A DNA stretch of 64,000 nucleotides from CBDFKS01 sp965248905. Lineage in GTDB: Bacteria; Chloroflexota; Dehalococcoidia; Lucifugimonadales; JAGWBF01. The translations under genes were made by a program, and so were the position numbers. This document shows, piece by piece, positions 42,696 to 51,493 of the stretch. The DNA is taken from NCBI GenBank assembly GCA_965248905.1, contig CBDFKS010000007.1, positions 744,001-808,000 of the forward strand, read 5' to 3'. The notes beneath the pieces were generated by a model. It saw nothing but the letters and a program-made list of their open reading frames with translations. It was not told where the DNA came from and made no database searches. The first letter of the stretch is position 1, and each line of letters starts with the position of its first letter.

Positions 42696-45437
42696 CTATC
42701 CAAGTTCGTCGATTAGTCCTCGGATACTGGCAGCGCCGTCCCTGCCCACCTGTATCCGGGCCACCCTGCGGCCAGATGCTTGCAACGCCTGCATATCTCC
42801 CAGAGCCTGGGCATCAGCCAGTACGCCAAAGCTATAAGGTTTGCCGGGTATGGGTAGGTCGTCCCCGTGGTCCGTGACAAGCTGGAGGAAATAGCCATTG
42901 TCGGGGCCACCTTTGTGAAGCTGTCCCGTGGAGTGAAGGAAGCGTGGCCCGTAACCCAAAGTGGTGGCTATTCCGTAACGCTCCATCGCCTTTCGACGCA
43001 GGTCAGCCAAGGCCAGGTCGATCTCTGGTGTCTGGCCAAGGTACGCCATAATAGCCAAGTACTCTCCCGACTTGGCTTGAGCCAGCAGAGACTTTAGCGA
43101 TTCCTGGCTCTCCAGTTGGGGAAGCACGCCGGTGGCTTGATAATCGTTCAACAGCTGCTCAGTGCTGTCTTTTGCGGCTTGCACGTCGGGCTGGTCGAAG
43201 GGATGGATGCCGATTAATGAGCCAGCCACCGCCGTGGCCAACTCCCATCGAAAGAACTCGCCGCCCAGGTCGTAGCGGTCTTTTAGGCCAAGTCGCACCA
43301 TCGGCTGGCCCGAGCCTGCGATGGCATCCATGGCTGTATCTATGTGCTCGTTGTCATCGCCCTCCAGGCGCAGGTATACAAACAGACGGTCGTCGCCGTA
43401 GTGACTAGGCTCCGCCAGAGGCTCACCCGCGATCGGTACAATGCCAGTACTCTCTTTGCCGGTGCTCTCCGCGATGAGCTGCTCCACCCAAAGGCCAAAG
43501 CTGCTTATTGCCGGCGAAGTGACCACGGTTAGCTTATCCCGACCATGATTCGCAAGAGTGCCCATGACGGCCCCGAGCCAGACGCCAGGGTTTTCGTGGG
43601 TGGGAACGCAAGAGGTGGACCCCTCACGCATACAGTCTGCTCGGTCCAGTAGGGTCGCTATGTCCACACCAGCCAGCGCAGCAGGTACCAGTCCAAAGTA
43701 TGAAAGTACCGAGTACCGTCCGCCGATGTCGGGCGGGTTCGAGAAGACGCGACGAAATCCGTGCTCTTGCGCCAATCTTTCCAGCGAGGTGCCCGGATCG
43801 GTGATGGCCACGAAGTTGCTTCCGGCTCTGTCCTTCCCTAATAGTTCCTCCACCAGGCCTCTGAAGTGGGCGTAGAAAGAAAGAGGCTCAGTGGTGTTTC
43901 CGGATTTGGATGACACCAAGAACAGGGTTTTGGCCGGATCAATGGCCTCGGCGACCTCCGTCACGCGGGCCGGGACGGTGGAATCCAGCACCACTAGCTC
44001 AGGGTATCCATCCACGCTCCCGAAAGTCTGACGGATCACCTCCGGGCCAAGGCTGCTACCACCCATACCCAGCAACACGACGTGCCGGAACCCGGCATCC
44101 ATTACCTCTTTAGCGAAAGCTTCGATGACTGTAGCCTGCTCACACATTTGGTCACTCACTGTGAGCCATCCGAGCCGGTCGATGATCTCTCTGGGGTCTT
44201 GCTTCCAGACCGTGTGGTCTTTGCGCCAGATACGTTCTACAACATGTCGTTGGTCCAGGTCCTCCATCGTGGATTCCACCATCGGCAGGAAGGAGCCAAG
44301 ACTAACGCCAGGGTGAATATGGTCGGGCTCCAGCAACTTGGTCCGTTTCTCTTTTATATTGTCCAGCAGCTTGTCGAAGGAGTCAGCGAAGGCCTTTACT
44401 CCATCTGCCAGTAGCTTATCGGTTACCTGCTCCATACTGAGTCCGGCAGACGCCAGGGACTCGAGGGTTTGCTGAGCTTCATGCACTTCCTGCTCAATAG
44501 TCGGCTTCGCCACTCCGTGCTCCAGGAAGGCTGTCAGCGTTGCCGGCGGCATGGTGTTGACCGTGTCCTTGCCCATCAAACTCTCCACATACAGCAAGTC
44601 ACTATACGCGGGGTTCTTGGTGCCCGTGCTGGCCCAAAGGGGACGCTGCACCCGGGCTCTCTCCGCGCCTAGCTGGGAGAACCGCTTGGACTGAAAGGTA
44701 TCTTGAAAGTCTCGATAGGCCAGCTTGGCGTTGGCTATAGCAGCTTTACCCAGGAGAGCTTTTACTTCGTTTTGTCCAAGACGTATTCTCTCTTCCAGAA
44801 GTGCGTCAACGGCTGTGTCTACGCGACTTACGAAGAATGACGCAACCGACGCCACTTCGCCAACTTGGCCACCCTCTTTTAACAGATTCTCCAGACCCGC
44901 CAGGTACGCCTCCCTTACCTGCTTATACACCTCTAAAGAGAATATAAGGGTTACGTTCACGTTGATGCCTTCGCCGATGAGGCGACGTATCGCCGGTATG
45001 CCCTCGGGTGTAGCCGGTACCTTGATCATGACGTTGGGGCGATCGAGGGTTGCGTGCAGCCGTCTGGCCTCGTCAACCGTACCCTCGGTATCATGGGCCA
45101 GGTTAGGGCTCACCTCCAAACTCGCATACCCGTCCCCTCTATCGGTGTGGTCATAAACGGGGCGCAGAAGGTCGGCGGTGGCCCGTATATCCTCAATCGC
45201 GAGGGCTTCATAGGTTTCAAGGACGCTCTTGCCATCTTGGATCAGTGCCAGCAGAGCATCGTCATAGTCGGTGCTGCCAGCGATTGCTTTCTCAAGGATG
45301 GTGGGGTTAGAGGTCACGCCGGTAACCCCCATGTCTATGAGCCTGCCCATCTCTCCGGATGTGAGCAGGCCACGCCGAACGTTGTCATACCACATTGACT
45401 GACCCAGATGCTGGACTTGAAGAACCGGATTATTCAT
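42696..45437 (-). CDS. tal-pgi: Bifunctional transaldolase/glucose-6-phosphate isomerase
   Basis: 913 residues with two fused enzymes. Residues 1 to about 365 are transaldolase: LGQSMWYDNVRRGLL, GVTGVTSNPTILEKAIAGS, NVMIKVPATPEGIPAIRRLI (Schiff-base Lys in IKVPAT), LWASTGTKNPAYSDLLYVE. Residues about 390-913 are a phosphoglucose isomerase: VLLGMGGSSLGPEVIRQTFG, FLVSSKSGNTTEPLSFYAHF, and the late IGIHPFDQPDVQAAK. Such fusions are known in actinobacteria, cyanobacteria and Chloroflexota. It interconverts sedoheptulose-7-P and glyceraldehyde-3-P with erythrose-4-P and fructose-6-P, then fructose-6-P with glucose-6-P, feeding zwf. It is 16 bases after rpiB. Confidence 0.95.
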   Translation of the reverse strand: MNNPVLQVQHLGQSMWYDNVRRGLLTSGEMGRLIDMGVTGVTSNPTILEKAIAGSTDYDDALLALIQDGKSVLETYEALAIEDIRATADLLRPVYDHTDRGDGYASLEVSPNLAHDTEGTVDEARRLHATLDRPNVMIKVPATPEGIPAIRRLIGEGINVNVTLIFSLEVYKQVREAYLAGLENLLKEGGQVGEVASVASFFVSRVDTAVDALLEERIRLGQNEVKALLGKAAIANAKLAYRDFQDTFQSKRFSQLGAERARVQRPLWASTGTKNPAYSDLLYVESLMGKDTVNTMPPATLTAFLEHGVAKPTIEQEVHEAQQTLESLASAGLSMEQVTDKLLADGVKAFADSFDKLLDNIKEKRTKLLEPDHIHPGVSLGSFLPMVESTMEDLDQRHVVERIWRKDHTVWKQDPREIIDRLGWLTVSDQMCEQATVIEAFAKEVMDAGFRHVVLLGMGGSSLGPEVIRQTFGSVDGYPELVVLDSTVPARVTEVAEAIDPAKTLFLVSSKSGNTTEPLSFYAHFRGLVEELLGKDRAGSNFVAITDPGTSLERLAQEHGFRRVFSNPPDIGGRYSVLSYFGLVPAALAGVDIATLLDRADCMREGSTSCVPTHENPGVWLGAVMGTLANHGRDKLTVVTSPAISSFGLWVEQLIAESTGKESTGIVPIAGEPLAEPSHYGDDRLFVYLRLEGDDNEHIDTAMDAIAGSGQPMVRLGLKDRYDLGGEFFRWELATAVAGSLIGIHPFDQPDVQAAKDSTEQLLNDYQATGVLPQLESQESLKSLLAQAKSGEYLAIMAYLGQTPEIDLALADLRRKAMERYGIATTLGYGPRFLHSTGQLHKGGPDNGYFLQLVTDHGDDLPIPGKPYSFGVLADAQALGDMQALQASGRRVARIQVGRDGAASIRGLIDELG

Positions 45438-45453
45438 ATCTCACTTCCACGGT

Positions 45454-45927
45454 TTAACTTACCTTTTGCGCCTGAGCACGTCCCTCTATGGCCAGGGTTT
45501 TGGCCAACCTGCGCTGGTGCCGTTCCTCGCCGGTAAACTGGGCTTTCAAGAACGCCGTAACCAGCTCTTTGGCCAATTCTATTCCAACGACTCGTGCACC
45601 CAGACAAAGAAGGTTCATGTCATCATGCTCCACTCCCTGGTGGGCGGTGTAGGTGTCATGGCAGATGCCTGCACGAATGCCAGGCAGCTTGTTGGCCGCA
45701 ATGCAGGCACCCACGCCACTACCGCAGACCAGTACCCCACGGCCAGCTTCGCCCGAAATCAGCGTGTTCCCTACCAGTTCCGCATAGTCAGGATAGTCGT
45801 CATAGGGGTATACAGCGTGGGCACCCACGTCAAGCACTTGATAGCCCTGGGCCTGCATCCACGGAAGCAGCTCGGATTTTAGGGGGAATCCCGCATGGTC
45901 CGCACCCAGTGCCACCATCGTACTCAT
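45454..45927 (-). CDS. rpiB: Ribose-5-phosphate isomerase B
   Basis: 157 residues, normal for RpiB. VALGADHAGFPLKSELLPWM with the phosphate-binding Asp-His, then DYPDYAELVG, VLVCGSGVGACIAANKLPGI with the catalytic Cys, and YTAHQGVEHDDMNLLCLGAR, in which the usual HND is HDD. It interconverts ribulose-5-P and ribose-5-P. The ATG overlaps the transketolase stop by 4 bases, so the two are coupled. Confidence 0.95.
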   Translation of the reverse strand: MSTMVALGADHAGFPLKSELLPWMQAQGYQVLDVGAHAVYPYDDYPDYAELVGNTLISGEAGRGVLVCGSGVGACIAANKLPGIRAGICHDTYTAHQGVEHDDMNLLCLGARVVGIELAKELVTAFLKAQFTGEERHQRRLAKTLAIEGRAQAQKVS

Positions 45928-47966
45928 TCGGCTTCCCTCTTCAGAAGGTTGAGGGCTTCTTTCACCACCCTCTCAGACGTAAGACCAAGCTGCTGGTAGA
46001 TCACGTCGATTGGAGCGGAAGCGCCAAATCGGTCAACTCCTATGGCAACACCATCCAGGCCCAGGTAACGCTCCCAACCAAAGGTTGTCCCCGCCTCAAC
46101 GGACATCCGAGCCCTCACAGTGGAAGGAAACACCTCTTCACGGTACTCTTTAGATTGGCTATCAAACAGCTCCCAGGACGGCATGGAAACTACCCGTACG
46201 GCTACTCCTTGTTCGGCCAGCAGTCTTGCTCCTTCTAGCGCGATATGGAGCTCAGAGCCCGTGCCGACAATGATAATTTCGGGCTTGGTAGTGGACTCCC
46301 ACAACACATACCCGCCTCGCTGCACACCGCTGGCTGGAGCCAGCGTATTTCCCGAATTCGCCGCAGACATACTCCGGTCCAGTATTGGCAGGTTCTGGCG
46401 GCTAAAGATCAAAGCGGTGGGGCCGTGATTCCTCTCCAGGGCTATCTTCCACGCCTCAACCGTTTCGGTTGCATCTGCCGGGCGGATTACCGCCAGATTC
46501 GGTATGGCCCTCAATGCCATCAGATGTTCGATTGGCTGGTGGGTCGGTCCATCTTCACCAAGGCCGATGGAGTCGTGGGTGAAGATATAAATCACCCTCT
46601 TCTCCATGAGAGACCCCAATCTAATAGCAGGCCTCATGTAGTCGGAGAAGGTAAGAAACGTGGCGGTGTAGGGTATGATTCCTCCATGAGCTGCCATGCC
46701 GTTGGCGATGGCCCCCATGGCGTGCTCCCGCACACCGTAGTGCATGTTGTGGCCTCGGTACTCTTCGGGGCCATAGTGGCCCTGGTCTTTGAGAATCGTC
46801 TTGGTAGAGGGAGCTAGGTCCGCCGAGCCTCCCATTAAGGAATGCACCCGTTCGACTATGGCATTCATCACACGGCCGGATGCCTCACGGGTTGCTACGG
46901 GCTTATCTCTCGGATTGAACAGGTCTGCCAGATCGTGGTCCCACGCTTCTGGAAGTGTCCCATTCAAGGCCTCTTCCAGCTTGTCTGCCTCCTCAGGATA
47001 CGCTGTGCGATACGTTTCTAGCCTCGACTCCCATACCTGCTGGCGATCGATGCCTCGTTCCAGCCCTTTTCGGAACTGGGCAGCAGCGTCCGCGGGGATG
47101 GTGAAGGGCTGTTCATAGGACCATCCAAGTCCCTCTTTCGCCAGGCGCACTTCCTCTTCGCCCAGTGGCTCTCCATGCGCCGAGCCAGTGCCTGCTTTAT
47201 TGGGGCTACCGTACCCGATGACGGTCCTACAGACGATCAGGCTGGGACGTTCCTTTTCCGCTTGAGCCATCTCTATGGCTGAGTGTACGTTGGCCGTATC
47301 CATGCCGTTTATGGGACCCACCACATGCCAGCCGTAGGCTTGAAACCTCTGGGGAACATTCTCGGTGAAAGAGATATCCGTATTTCCTTCGATCGATATG
47401 TCATTGTCATCATACAAATAGATCAGCTTGCCTAGACGTAGAGTCCCGGCTAGAGAAGCCGCTTCCGAAGACACGCCCTCTTGAAGGTCGCCATCTGAGA
47501 CTATCGCGTAGGTGTAGTGATCGATGACATCATGGTCGGGCCGATTGTAATGTTCAGCCAACCACCGCTCGGCGATGGCCATTCCAACTCCGTTAGAGAA
47601 TCCCTGACCTAGAGGGCCGGTGGTCACCTCCACTCCGGATGTTAGCCCCATCTCGGGATGCCCTGGGGTCTTGCTCTCCCACTGGCGAAATCGCTTGAGC
47701 TCCTCGAGGGGCAAATCATAGCCATACAGATGAAGAAGAGCATAGAGCATAGCGGAAGCATGCCCAGCGGAAAGGATAAACCGGTCCCGATCAGGCCACG
47801 TGGAGTCTTGAGGATTATGCTTTAGGAAACGGTCCCAAAGTACATAGGCCATTGGAGCAGCGCCCATAGGGGTCCCCGGATGGCCGGAGTTGGCCTTCTG
47901 CACTGAGTCCACCGCCAGAAATCTGATGGTGTTGATACAGAGCTCATCGAGCTTTGAATCCCACAT
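45924..47966 (-). CDS. tkt: Transketolase
   Basis: About 680 residues from the second of two adjacent ATGs (47966), which has the better distance from AAGGAG; the frame runs a little further upstream. Thiamine-diphosphate enzyme with GHPGTPMGAAPMAYVLWDRF, ILSAGHASAMLYALLHLYGY, VGMAIAERWLAEHYNRPDHD, IVSDGDLQEGVSSEAASLAG (GDG-type cofactor motif) and FTHDSIGLGEDGPTHQPIEH in the second domain. It transfers two-carbon units in the non-oxidative pentose phosphate pathway. It is the first gene of the minus-strand operon running tkt, rpiB, tal-pgi, flavoprotein, HAD, gnd, zwf, GH15. Confidence 0.96.
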   Translation of the reverse strand: MWDSKLDELCINTIRFLAVDSVQKANSGHPGTPMGAAPMAYVLWDRFLKHNPQDSTWPDRDRFILSAGHASAMLYALLHLYGYDLPLEELKRFRQWESKTPGHPEMGLTSGVEVTTGPLGQGFSNGVGMAIAERWLAEHYNRPDHDVIDHYTYAIVSDGDLQEGVSSEAASLAGTLRLGKLIYLYDDNDISIEGNTDISFTENVPQRFQAYGWHVVGPINGMDTANVHSAIEMAQAEKERPSLIVCRTVIGYGSPNKAGTGSAHGEPLGEEEVRLAKEGLGWSYEQPFTIPADAAAQFRKGLERGIDRQQVWESRLETYRTAYPEEADKLEEALNGTLPEAWDHDLADLFNPRDKPVATREASGRVMNAIVERVHSLMGGSADLAPSTKTILKDQGHYGPEEYRGHNMHYGVREHAMGAIANGMAAHGGIIPYTATFLTFSDYMRPAIRLGSLMEKRVIYIFTHDSIGLGEDGPTHQPIEHLMALRAIPNLAVIRPADATETVEAWKIALERNHGPTALIFSRQNLPILDRSMSAANSGNTLAPASGVQRGGYVLWESTTKPEIIIVGTGSELHIALEGARLLAEQGVAVRVVSMPSWELFDSQSKEYREEVFPSTVRARMSVEAGTTFGWERYLGLDGVAIGVDRFGASAPIDVIYQQLGLTSERVVKEALNLLKREAE

Positions 47967-48356
47967 CATTACTCCTTTTCTCGTATTGGCAATCGGGGCT
48001 TGAAACACACCAGTGTTATGCCGTCATGTCATTATGATACAACAAAATCCCTTAAAGGTTCGTCGAACATGCTGTTGCACAAGAGGCGGCAGGAAACCAA
48101 CGCTCATGCTGGGCTACATCCTGAGCAAAGCCGAAGGGTTGTCGAACCATGGCGACGCCCTTTGACGGGCTCAATACAAGCGGGAATATTTGCACAGAAA
48201 AGACAATCGAAAAATCCTACTCGTTTAACGCACAGTCGTTGCAAGCTACGTGGACAATGTTATAATCTGCTCAGGTTCAGAATAGACACGAGCCTGTACA
48301 GCGTTCAGACCATGCGGTAGTAATCCATCTTCACGAAAATGTTATGAGAGGCAGCT
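47967..48356. other. Intergenic region between the divergent tkt and LLM genes
   Basis: About 390 bases holding repeat copy B (48098-48213). Promoters for both directions must lie here but none was convincingly recognised. Sequence 48235-48330 between the repeat and the LLM gene contains only weak A/T-rich stretches (ATGTTATAATCT includes a TATAAT at 48259-48264). Confidence 0.5.
48098..48213 (+). repeat. Dispersed intergenic repeat, copy B
   Basis: Nearly full-length match, in the opposite orientation, to copy A at 1276-1392, from AACGCTCATG to AAAGACAATCGAAA, with scattered substitutions. Located in the divergent region between tkt and the LLM oxidoreductase. Confidence 0.8.
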
Positions 48357-49253
48357 ATGCGAGTTGGCGTCGTATTCCCCCAAACGGAAATCGGCTCGGA
48401 CCCTTCAGCTATCCGAGAATATGTGCAGGCGACTGAAAGCCTGGGTTATCATCACCTTATCGTCTACGACCACGTCCTGGGCGCCGACCCTGAGCAGCAC
48501 GAGTTTGCCAGGGGCAGCTATACCTCCGAGCACATGTTTCACGAGCCCTTTGTCATATTCGGCTTCATGGCCGCCTTGACCACGAAGTTGGAGTTGGTAA
48601 CGTCGGTGTTGGTGTTGGGACAGCGGCAGGCGGCCCTTGTGGCCAAGCAAGCCGCCGAGGTGGACGTGCTCACCGGCGGTCGTCTCAGGCTGGGCATCGG
48701 CACCGGCTGGAACCATATAGAGTACGAGGCCTTGGGAGAGAGCTTTCGCAATCGTGGACGACGTAGCGAAGAGCAGATCGCTCTACTGAGAGCCCTCTGG
48801 ACCCACGAGCTAGTAGACTTCGAAGGACGTTGGCATCGAGTTACCCGTGCTGGGCTAAATCCACTTCCCATCCAACGTCCTATACCGATATGGCTGGGTG
48901 TGGGAGGCCGCCAGAGTCCCGTACCGCCTGAAACAGTTTTAACCAGGGTAGGCCGAATCGCCGACGGATGGTTTCCTCAGTTCCCTCCAGATGATGCAGG
49001 ACGGGAAATGATATCTCGCGTGCAGTCCATTGCCCGTGAATCTGGGCGAGACCCCAAGGAGATCGGCATGGAAGCCCGTGTCAGCATAGCCGAAGGTACA
49101 CCCGAATCCTGGGCTCGACATATCACAGCATGGAAAAATCTCGGGGCGACTCACATCTCTGTGGACACCATGAAAGCAGGACTGGACTCGCCAGCGAAAC
49201 ACATAGACGCCATCAAACGATTCAAAAAGGTTCTCGACGAGTCGGCTGCATAA
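48357..49253 (+). CDS. LLM-class (F420- or FMN-dependent) oxidoreductase
   Basis: 298 residues, TIM-barrel luciferase-like monooxygenase fold. Family blocks include MRVGVVFPQTEIGSDPSAIR, GYHHLIVYDHVLGADP, LELVTSVLVLGQRQAALVAK, AAEVDVLTGGRLRLGIGTGW and IPIWLGVGGRQSP, followed by a RVGRIADGWFPQFPPDDAGR region. The GTGWNHIEYEALG stretch is typical of F420-dependent members in Actinobacteria and Chloroflexota. The substrate is unknown. SD GAGAGG before ATG 48357. It is followed by the broken methyltransferase gene on the same strand. Confidence 0.87.
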   Translation: MRVGVVFPQTEIGSDPSAIREYVQATESLGYHHLIVYDHVLGADPEQHEFARGSYTSEHMFHEPFVIFGFMAALTTKLELVTSVLVLGQRQAALVAKQAAEVDVLTGGRLRLGIGTGWNHIEYEALGESFRNRGRRSEEQIALLRALWTHELVDFEGRWHRVTRAGLNPLPIQRPIPIWLGVGGRQSPVPPETVLTRVGRIADGWFPQFPPDDAGREMISRVQSIARESGRDPKEIGMEARVSIAEGTPESWARHITAWKNLGATHISVDTMKAGLDSPAKHIDAIKRFKKVLDESAA

Positions 49254-49694
49254 TGCTGTATCCTCCAACCAGGAGCATTAATGCAAATCAGTTCGGAAAA
49301 CTTCTACACTAGGCATACTCGTCGCTACTCCGAGGTGGTCGACGAGTACCTCGAATCGGGCTACCAGAATCCCTCCCACCCACAGCTTGCAAACGACTAG
49401 GACATTCTGGAACGCCTCAAATCGCTGGTTCCAGGTCCCGAAGGGCTGGATGCGGGGTGCGGCGCCGGCGCCCGGGACGTCCGCATACTGTGTAGCGAGG
49501 GGTACGGCGTGGACGCAGTCCCGGAGAACGTGAGAGTGGCCTCGGAGCAACATCCAGAGATAGCGGACCGCCTCCGAGTCGCCGATCTAATGAAACCGCT
49601 GCCATTCTCTGACGGAACTTTCGACTTCGCTATGTGCAACTCAGTTATTCAGCACATCAATCCCCGGCTAGTGAAGGACTTGACGCTAAGGGAG

Positions 49695-49791
49695 CTAGTA
49701 CGGGTTCTTCGGCCGGGCGGAGTCTTACAGCTAATGTTCAAGAACGGTCATGGACTGGAGACAGTCTTCGACCGAGACTACGGCGTCGAAC
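49695..49791 (+). repeat. 97-bp direct repeat, left copy, inside the methyltransferase pseudogene
   Basis: CTAGTACGGG...GGCGTCGAAC at 49695-49791 is identical to 50021-50117. The left copy ends where the IS630 fragment begins, sharing one C; the right copy starts at the IS630 right end with its CTAG target sequence. Confidence 0.9.
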
Positions 49792-50020
49792 CCCCCAGCC
49801 CGTATCTGCCTTTAGCAGAATACGGGCCCGGGCAACCTTTCGCGCTGGGCTCTTTCCCCCGCGAATCAGTCGTTCCAACTGGTCTCGTTCTTCCCTTTCC
49901 AACCGGACCACATACCGTTCTCGTCCCATGGCTGCCACCCTCCTACGTCAACACTCCTAAAAAAGGGTAGCAACCTTAGACGTTTTCTTAAACAATTACC
50001 AAAACCGAGTTGACTGAGTA
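49791..50020 (-). mobile_element. IS630 right-end fragment, 230 bp
   Basis: Identical base for base to 6276-6505 of the complete IS630 copy at 5289-6506. It contains the IS terminal repeat GTTGACTGAGTAC at its right and the first 46 codons of the transposase, and is cut at a run of six C at its left. The target sequence is CTAG again, as in the first copy. Confidence 0.9.
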
Positions 50021-50117
50021 CTAGTACGGGTTCTTCGGCCGGGCGGAGTCTTACAGCTAATGTTCAAGAACGGTCATGGACTGGAGACAGTCTTCGACCG
50101 AGACTACGGCGTCGAAC
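50021..50117 (+). repeat. 97-bp direct repeat, right copy
   Basis: Identical to 49695-49791; joins directly to the C-terminal part of the methyltransferase frame. Confidence 0.9.
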
Positions 50118-50321
50118 GCAGTTTTCAGCTCTATGACGAGCGAGATTTATTGACTATCCTTGAGGAATACGGTTACAGTATTGTAGAGCCAGCGACGGAT
50201 GGTGATCTGGGGGGCTTCATGTATCTCACGGACTTCAAACCCATGAAATATTGCCTCTTTCACGTGATAAAGACGGCCACCACATGTAGAGACGATACAT
50301 AGGGAAATCAACCAACAGCGC

Positions 50322-51260
50322 CTATCCGGATACCAACTGAGTCGCCAGGGCCTGGATTTCAGGCACCGGGAAGGCGATGTATCCCACTGAGGTACACTTG
50401 AGGCTGGCTCCGGCGGTGGCAAAGCGGGCGCACTCCTCCAGAGACCACCCATTAAGATAGCCATATATAATTCCGCTTGAAAAGGCCGCCCCCGCGCCAT
50501 ACCCATCGACAACGGGCAAGCTGGGCGCCGGCACAAGTAGTCTCTCGCCGCCACGGGCAACCATACAACCCCGCGAGCCTCCGGTGACAATGGCCGTTTT
50601 AGCGCCTGCCGCCAGTATCGTTTCGACGATCTGTTCCAAATTTTCAACGGCGTCAGGCTCGTCCGCCGACACCTGACAGATGGTCGCGAAGGGCGCTAAA
50701 CGACGTAAGAGATCGGAGTTCCGGTATTGGGACTCCAGATTCAGGTACACATCCACTCCACGGCGTTTTGCCTCCGTCATGGGCCGTAATATATAGTCAC
50801 CATCGTACCAGTCCACATAAAGAAGGCGGGCGCTCTCTATCAACGATATATCCGCGGAGGCCAACGTGGCCAACACGCTGGGACTGCGCTGTTGCCAGTA
50901 GGTTCGCGCCCCAGTGGGATCCGAGACGCTTACCTCTCGCTCAGTCTCGATCTCGCCAGAAAAGCGTAGGTGCGCAGGTACCCCTCTGGACTCGAGCAAA
51001 TTAGCTACTCTATGCCCAACGTCATCATCGCCTAGGGCAGTGCAAATCAGGCTACTGGAAATTTCCCAGTCATGGAGTAGAGTTGCAACAATTGCTGCGT
51101 CATCGCCATAGGTCTCAACGGCATGCAAGATCCGGGCACCACCATTATGCACGGCTGGAGCGTCGGCTATTACCAGGTAACAGTGGCAGAGCATCCCGAA
51201 GCAGACTACGTCCACCAGGGTGGACGACTCTCTCGCTTGACTGTCAGTATGGATTACCAC
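50322..51260 (-). CDS. PfkB-like sugar kinase with altered catalytic motif
   Basis: 312 residues. The ribokinase/PfkB fold is supported by VDVVCFGMLCHCYLVI at the start, NGGARILHAVETYGDDAAIV (substrate loop), TALGDDDVGHRVANLLESRG, and a late VDGYGAGAAFSSGIIYGYLN (residues 251-270). The conserved motif here is DTxGAGDxF; the catalytic Asp is Ala258 in this protein. VTGGSRGCMVARGG resembles the ATP-binding TxGxxG strand. Phosphoryl transfer would be severely reduced, so it may be a pseudo-kinase. It is convergent with the methyltransferase pseudogene. Confidence 0.8.
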   Translation of the reverse strand: MVIHTDSQARESSTLVDVVCFGMLCHCYLVIADAPAVHNGGARILHAVETYGDDAAIVATLLHDWEISSSLICTALGDDDVGHRVANLLESRGVPAHLRFSGEIETEREVSVSDPTGARTYWQQRSPSVLATLASADISLIESARLLYVDWYDGDYILRPMTEAKRRGVDVYLNLESQYRNSDLLRRLAPFATICQVSADEPDAVENLEQIVETILAAGAKTAIVTGGSRGCMVARGGERLLVPAPSLPVVDGYGAGAAFSSGIIYGYLNGWSLEECARFATAGASLKCTSVGYIAFPVPEIQALATQLVSG

Positions 51261-51493
51261 AGCGCATTAACTTTACACGGGACGAGACTTAACTGGTTTC
51301 GACGACTACTCATAATAAACGCTATTCAAAGCATGACGCCATTTGGCGGTCTGCGCCTCCGCATTCATCAGTGTAAGAGGCCAGTTGGATACTGGTCAAG
51401 CTGCATTGAATGCCTCTCCATGAGCTTCGTTGACACGCCATAACACGTCTGGTAGGCTGCAATCAGGTGAGTCTTGATGTTTTACATGGCGCT

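Larger units (their letters stand above)
49281..50302 (+). pseudogene. SAM-dependent methyltransferase, doubly broken (nonsense codon and IS630/duplication)
   Basis: Start ATG 49281 (MQISSENFYTRHTRRYSEVV) preceded by AGGAG. Frame is good to LAND, then a TAG at about 49398 followed in the same frame by DILERLKSLVPGPEGLDAGC and GAGARD (SAM-binding motif I, DAGCGAG), ADLMKPLPFSDGTFDFAMCN and LRELVRVLRPGGVLQLMFKN. After codon ...DYGVE (49790) an IS630 end is inserted, and the last 97 bases before it are repeated at 50021-50117, after which the C-terminus continues (RSFQLYDERDLLTILEEYGY, ending at 50302). Removing 326 bases (49695-50020) and ignoring the TAG gives an intact class I methyltransferase of about 230 residues. 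Substrate unknown. Confidence 0.85.

Noticed and set aside
45594..46238. 214-codon plus-strand frame over rpiB and tkt
   Set aside because: Shadow frame; the minus-strand genes are unmistakable.
49395..49400. TAG in the methyltransferase as a possible recoded (pyrrolysine) codon
   Set aside because: The gene is also broken by the IS630 fragment, and no other TAG-containing real gene or pyl gene is seen, so ordinary pseudogene decay is simpler.
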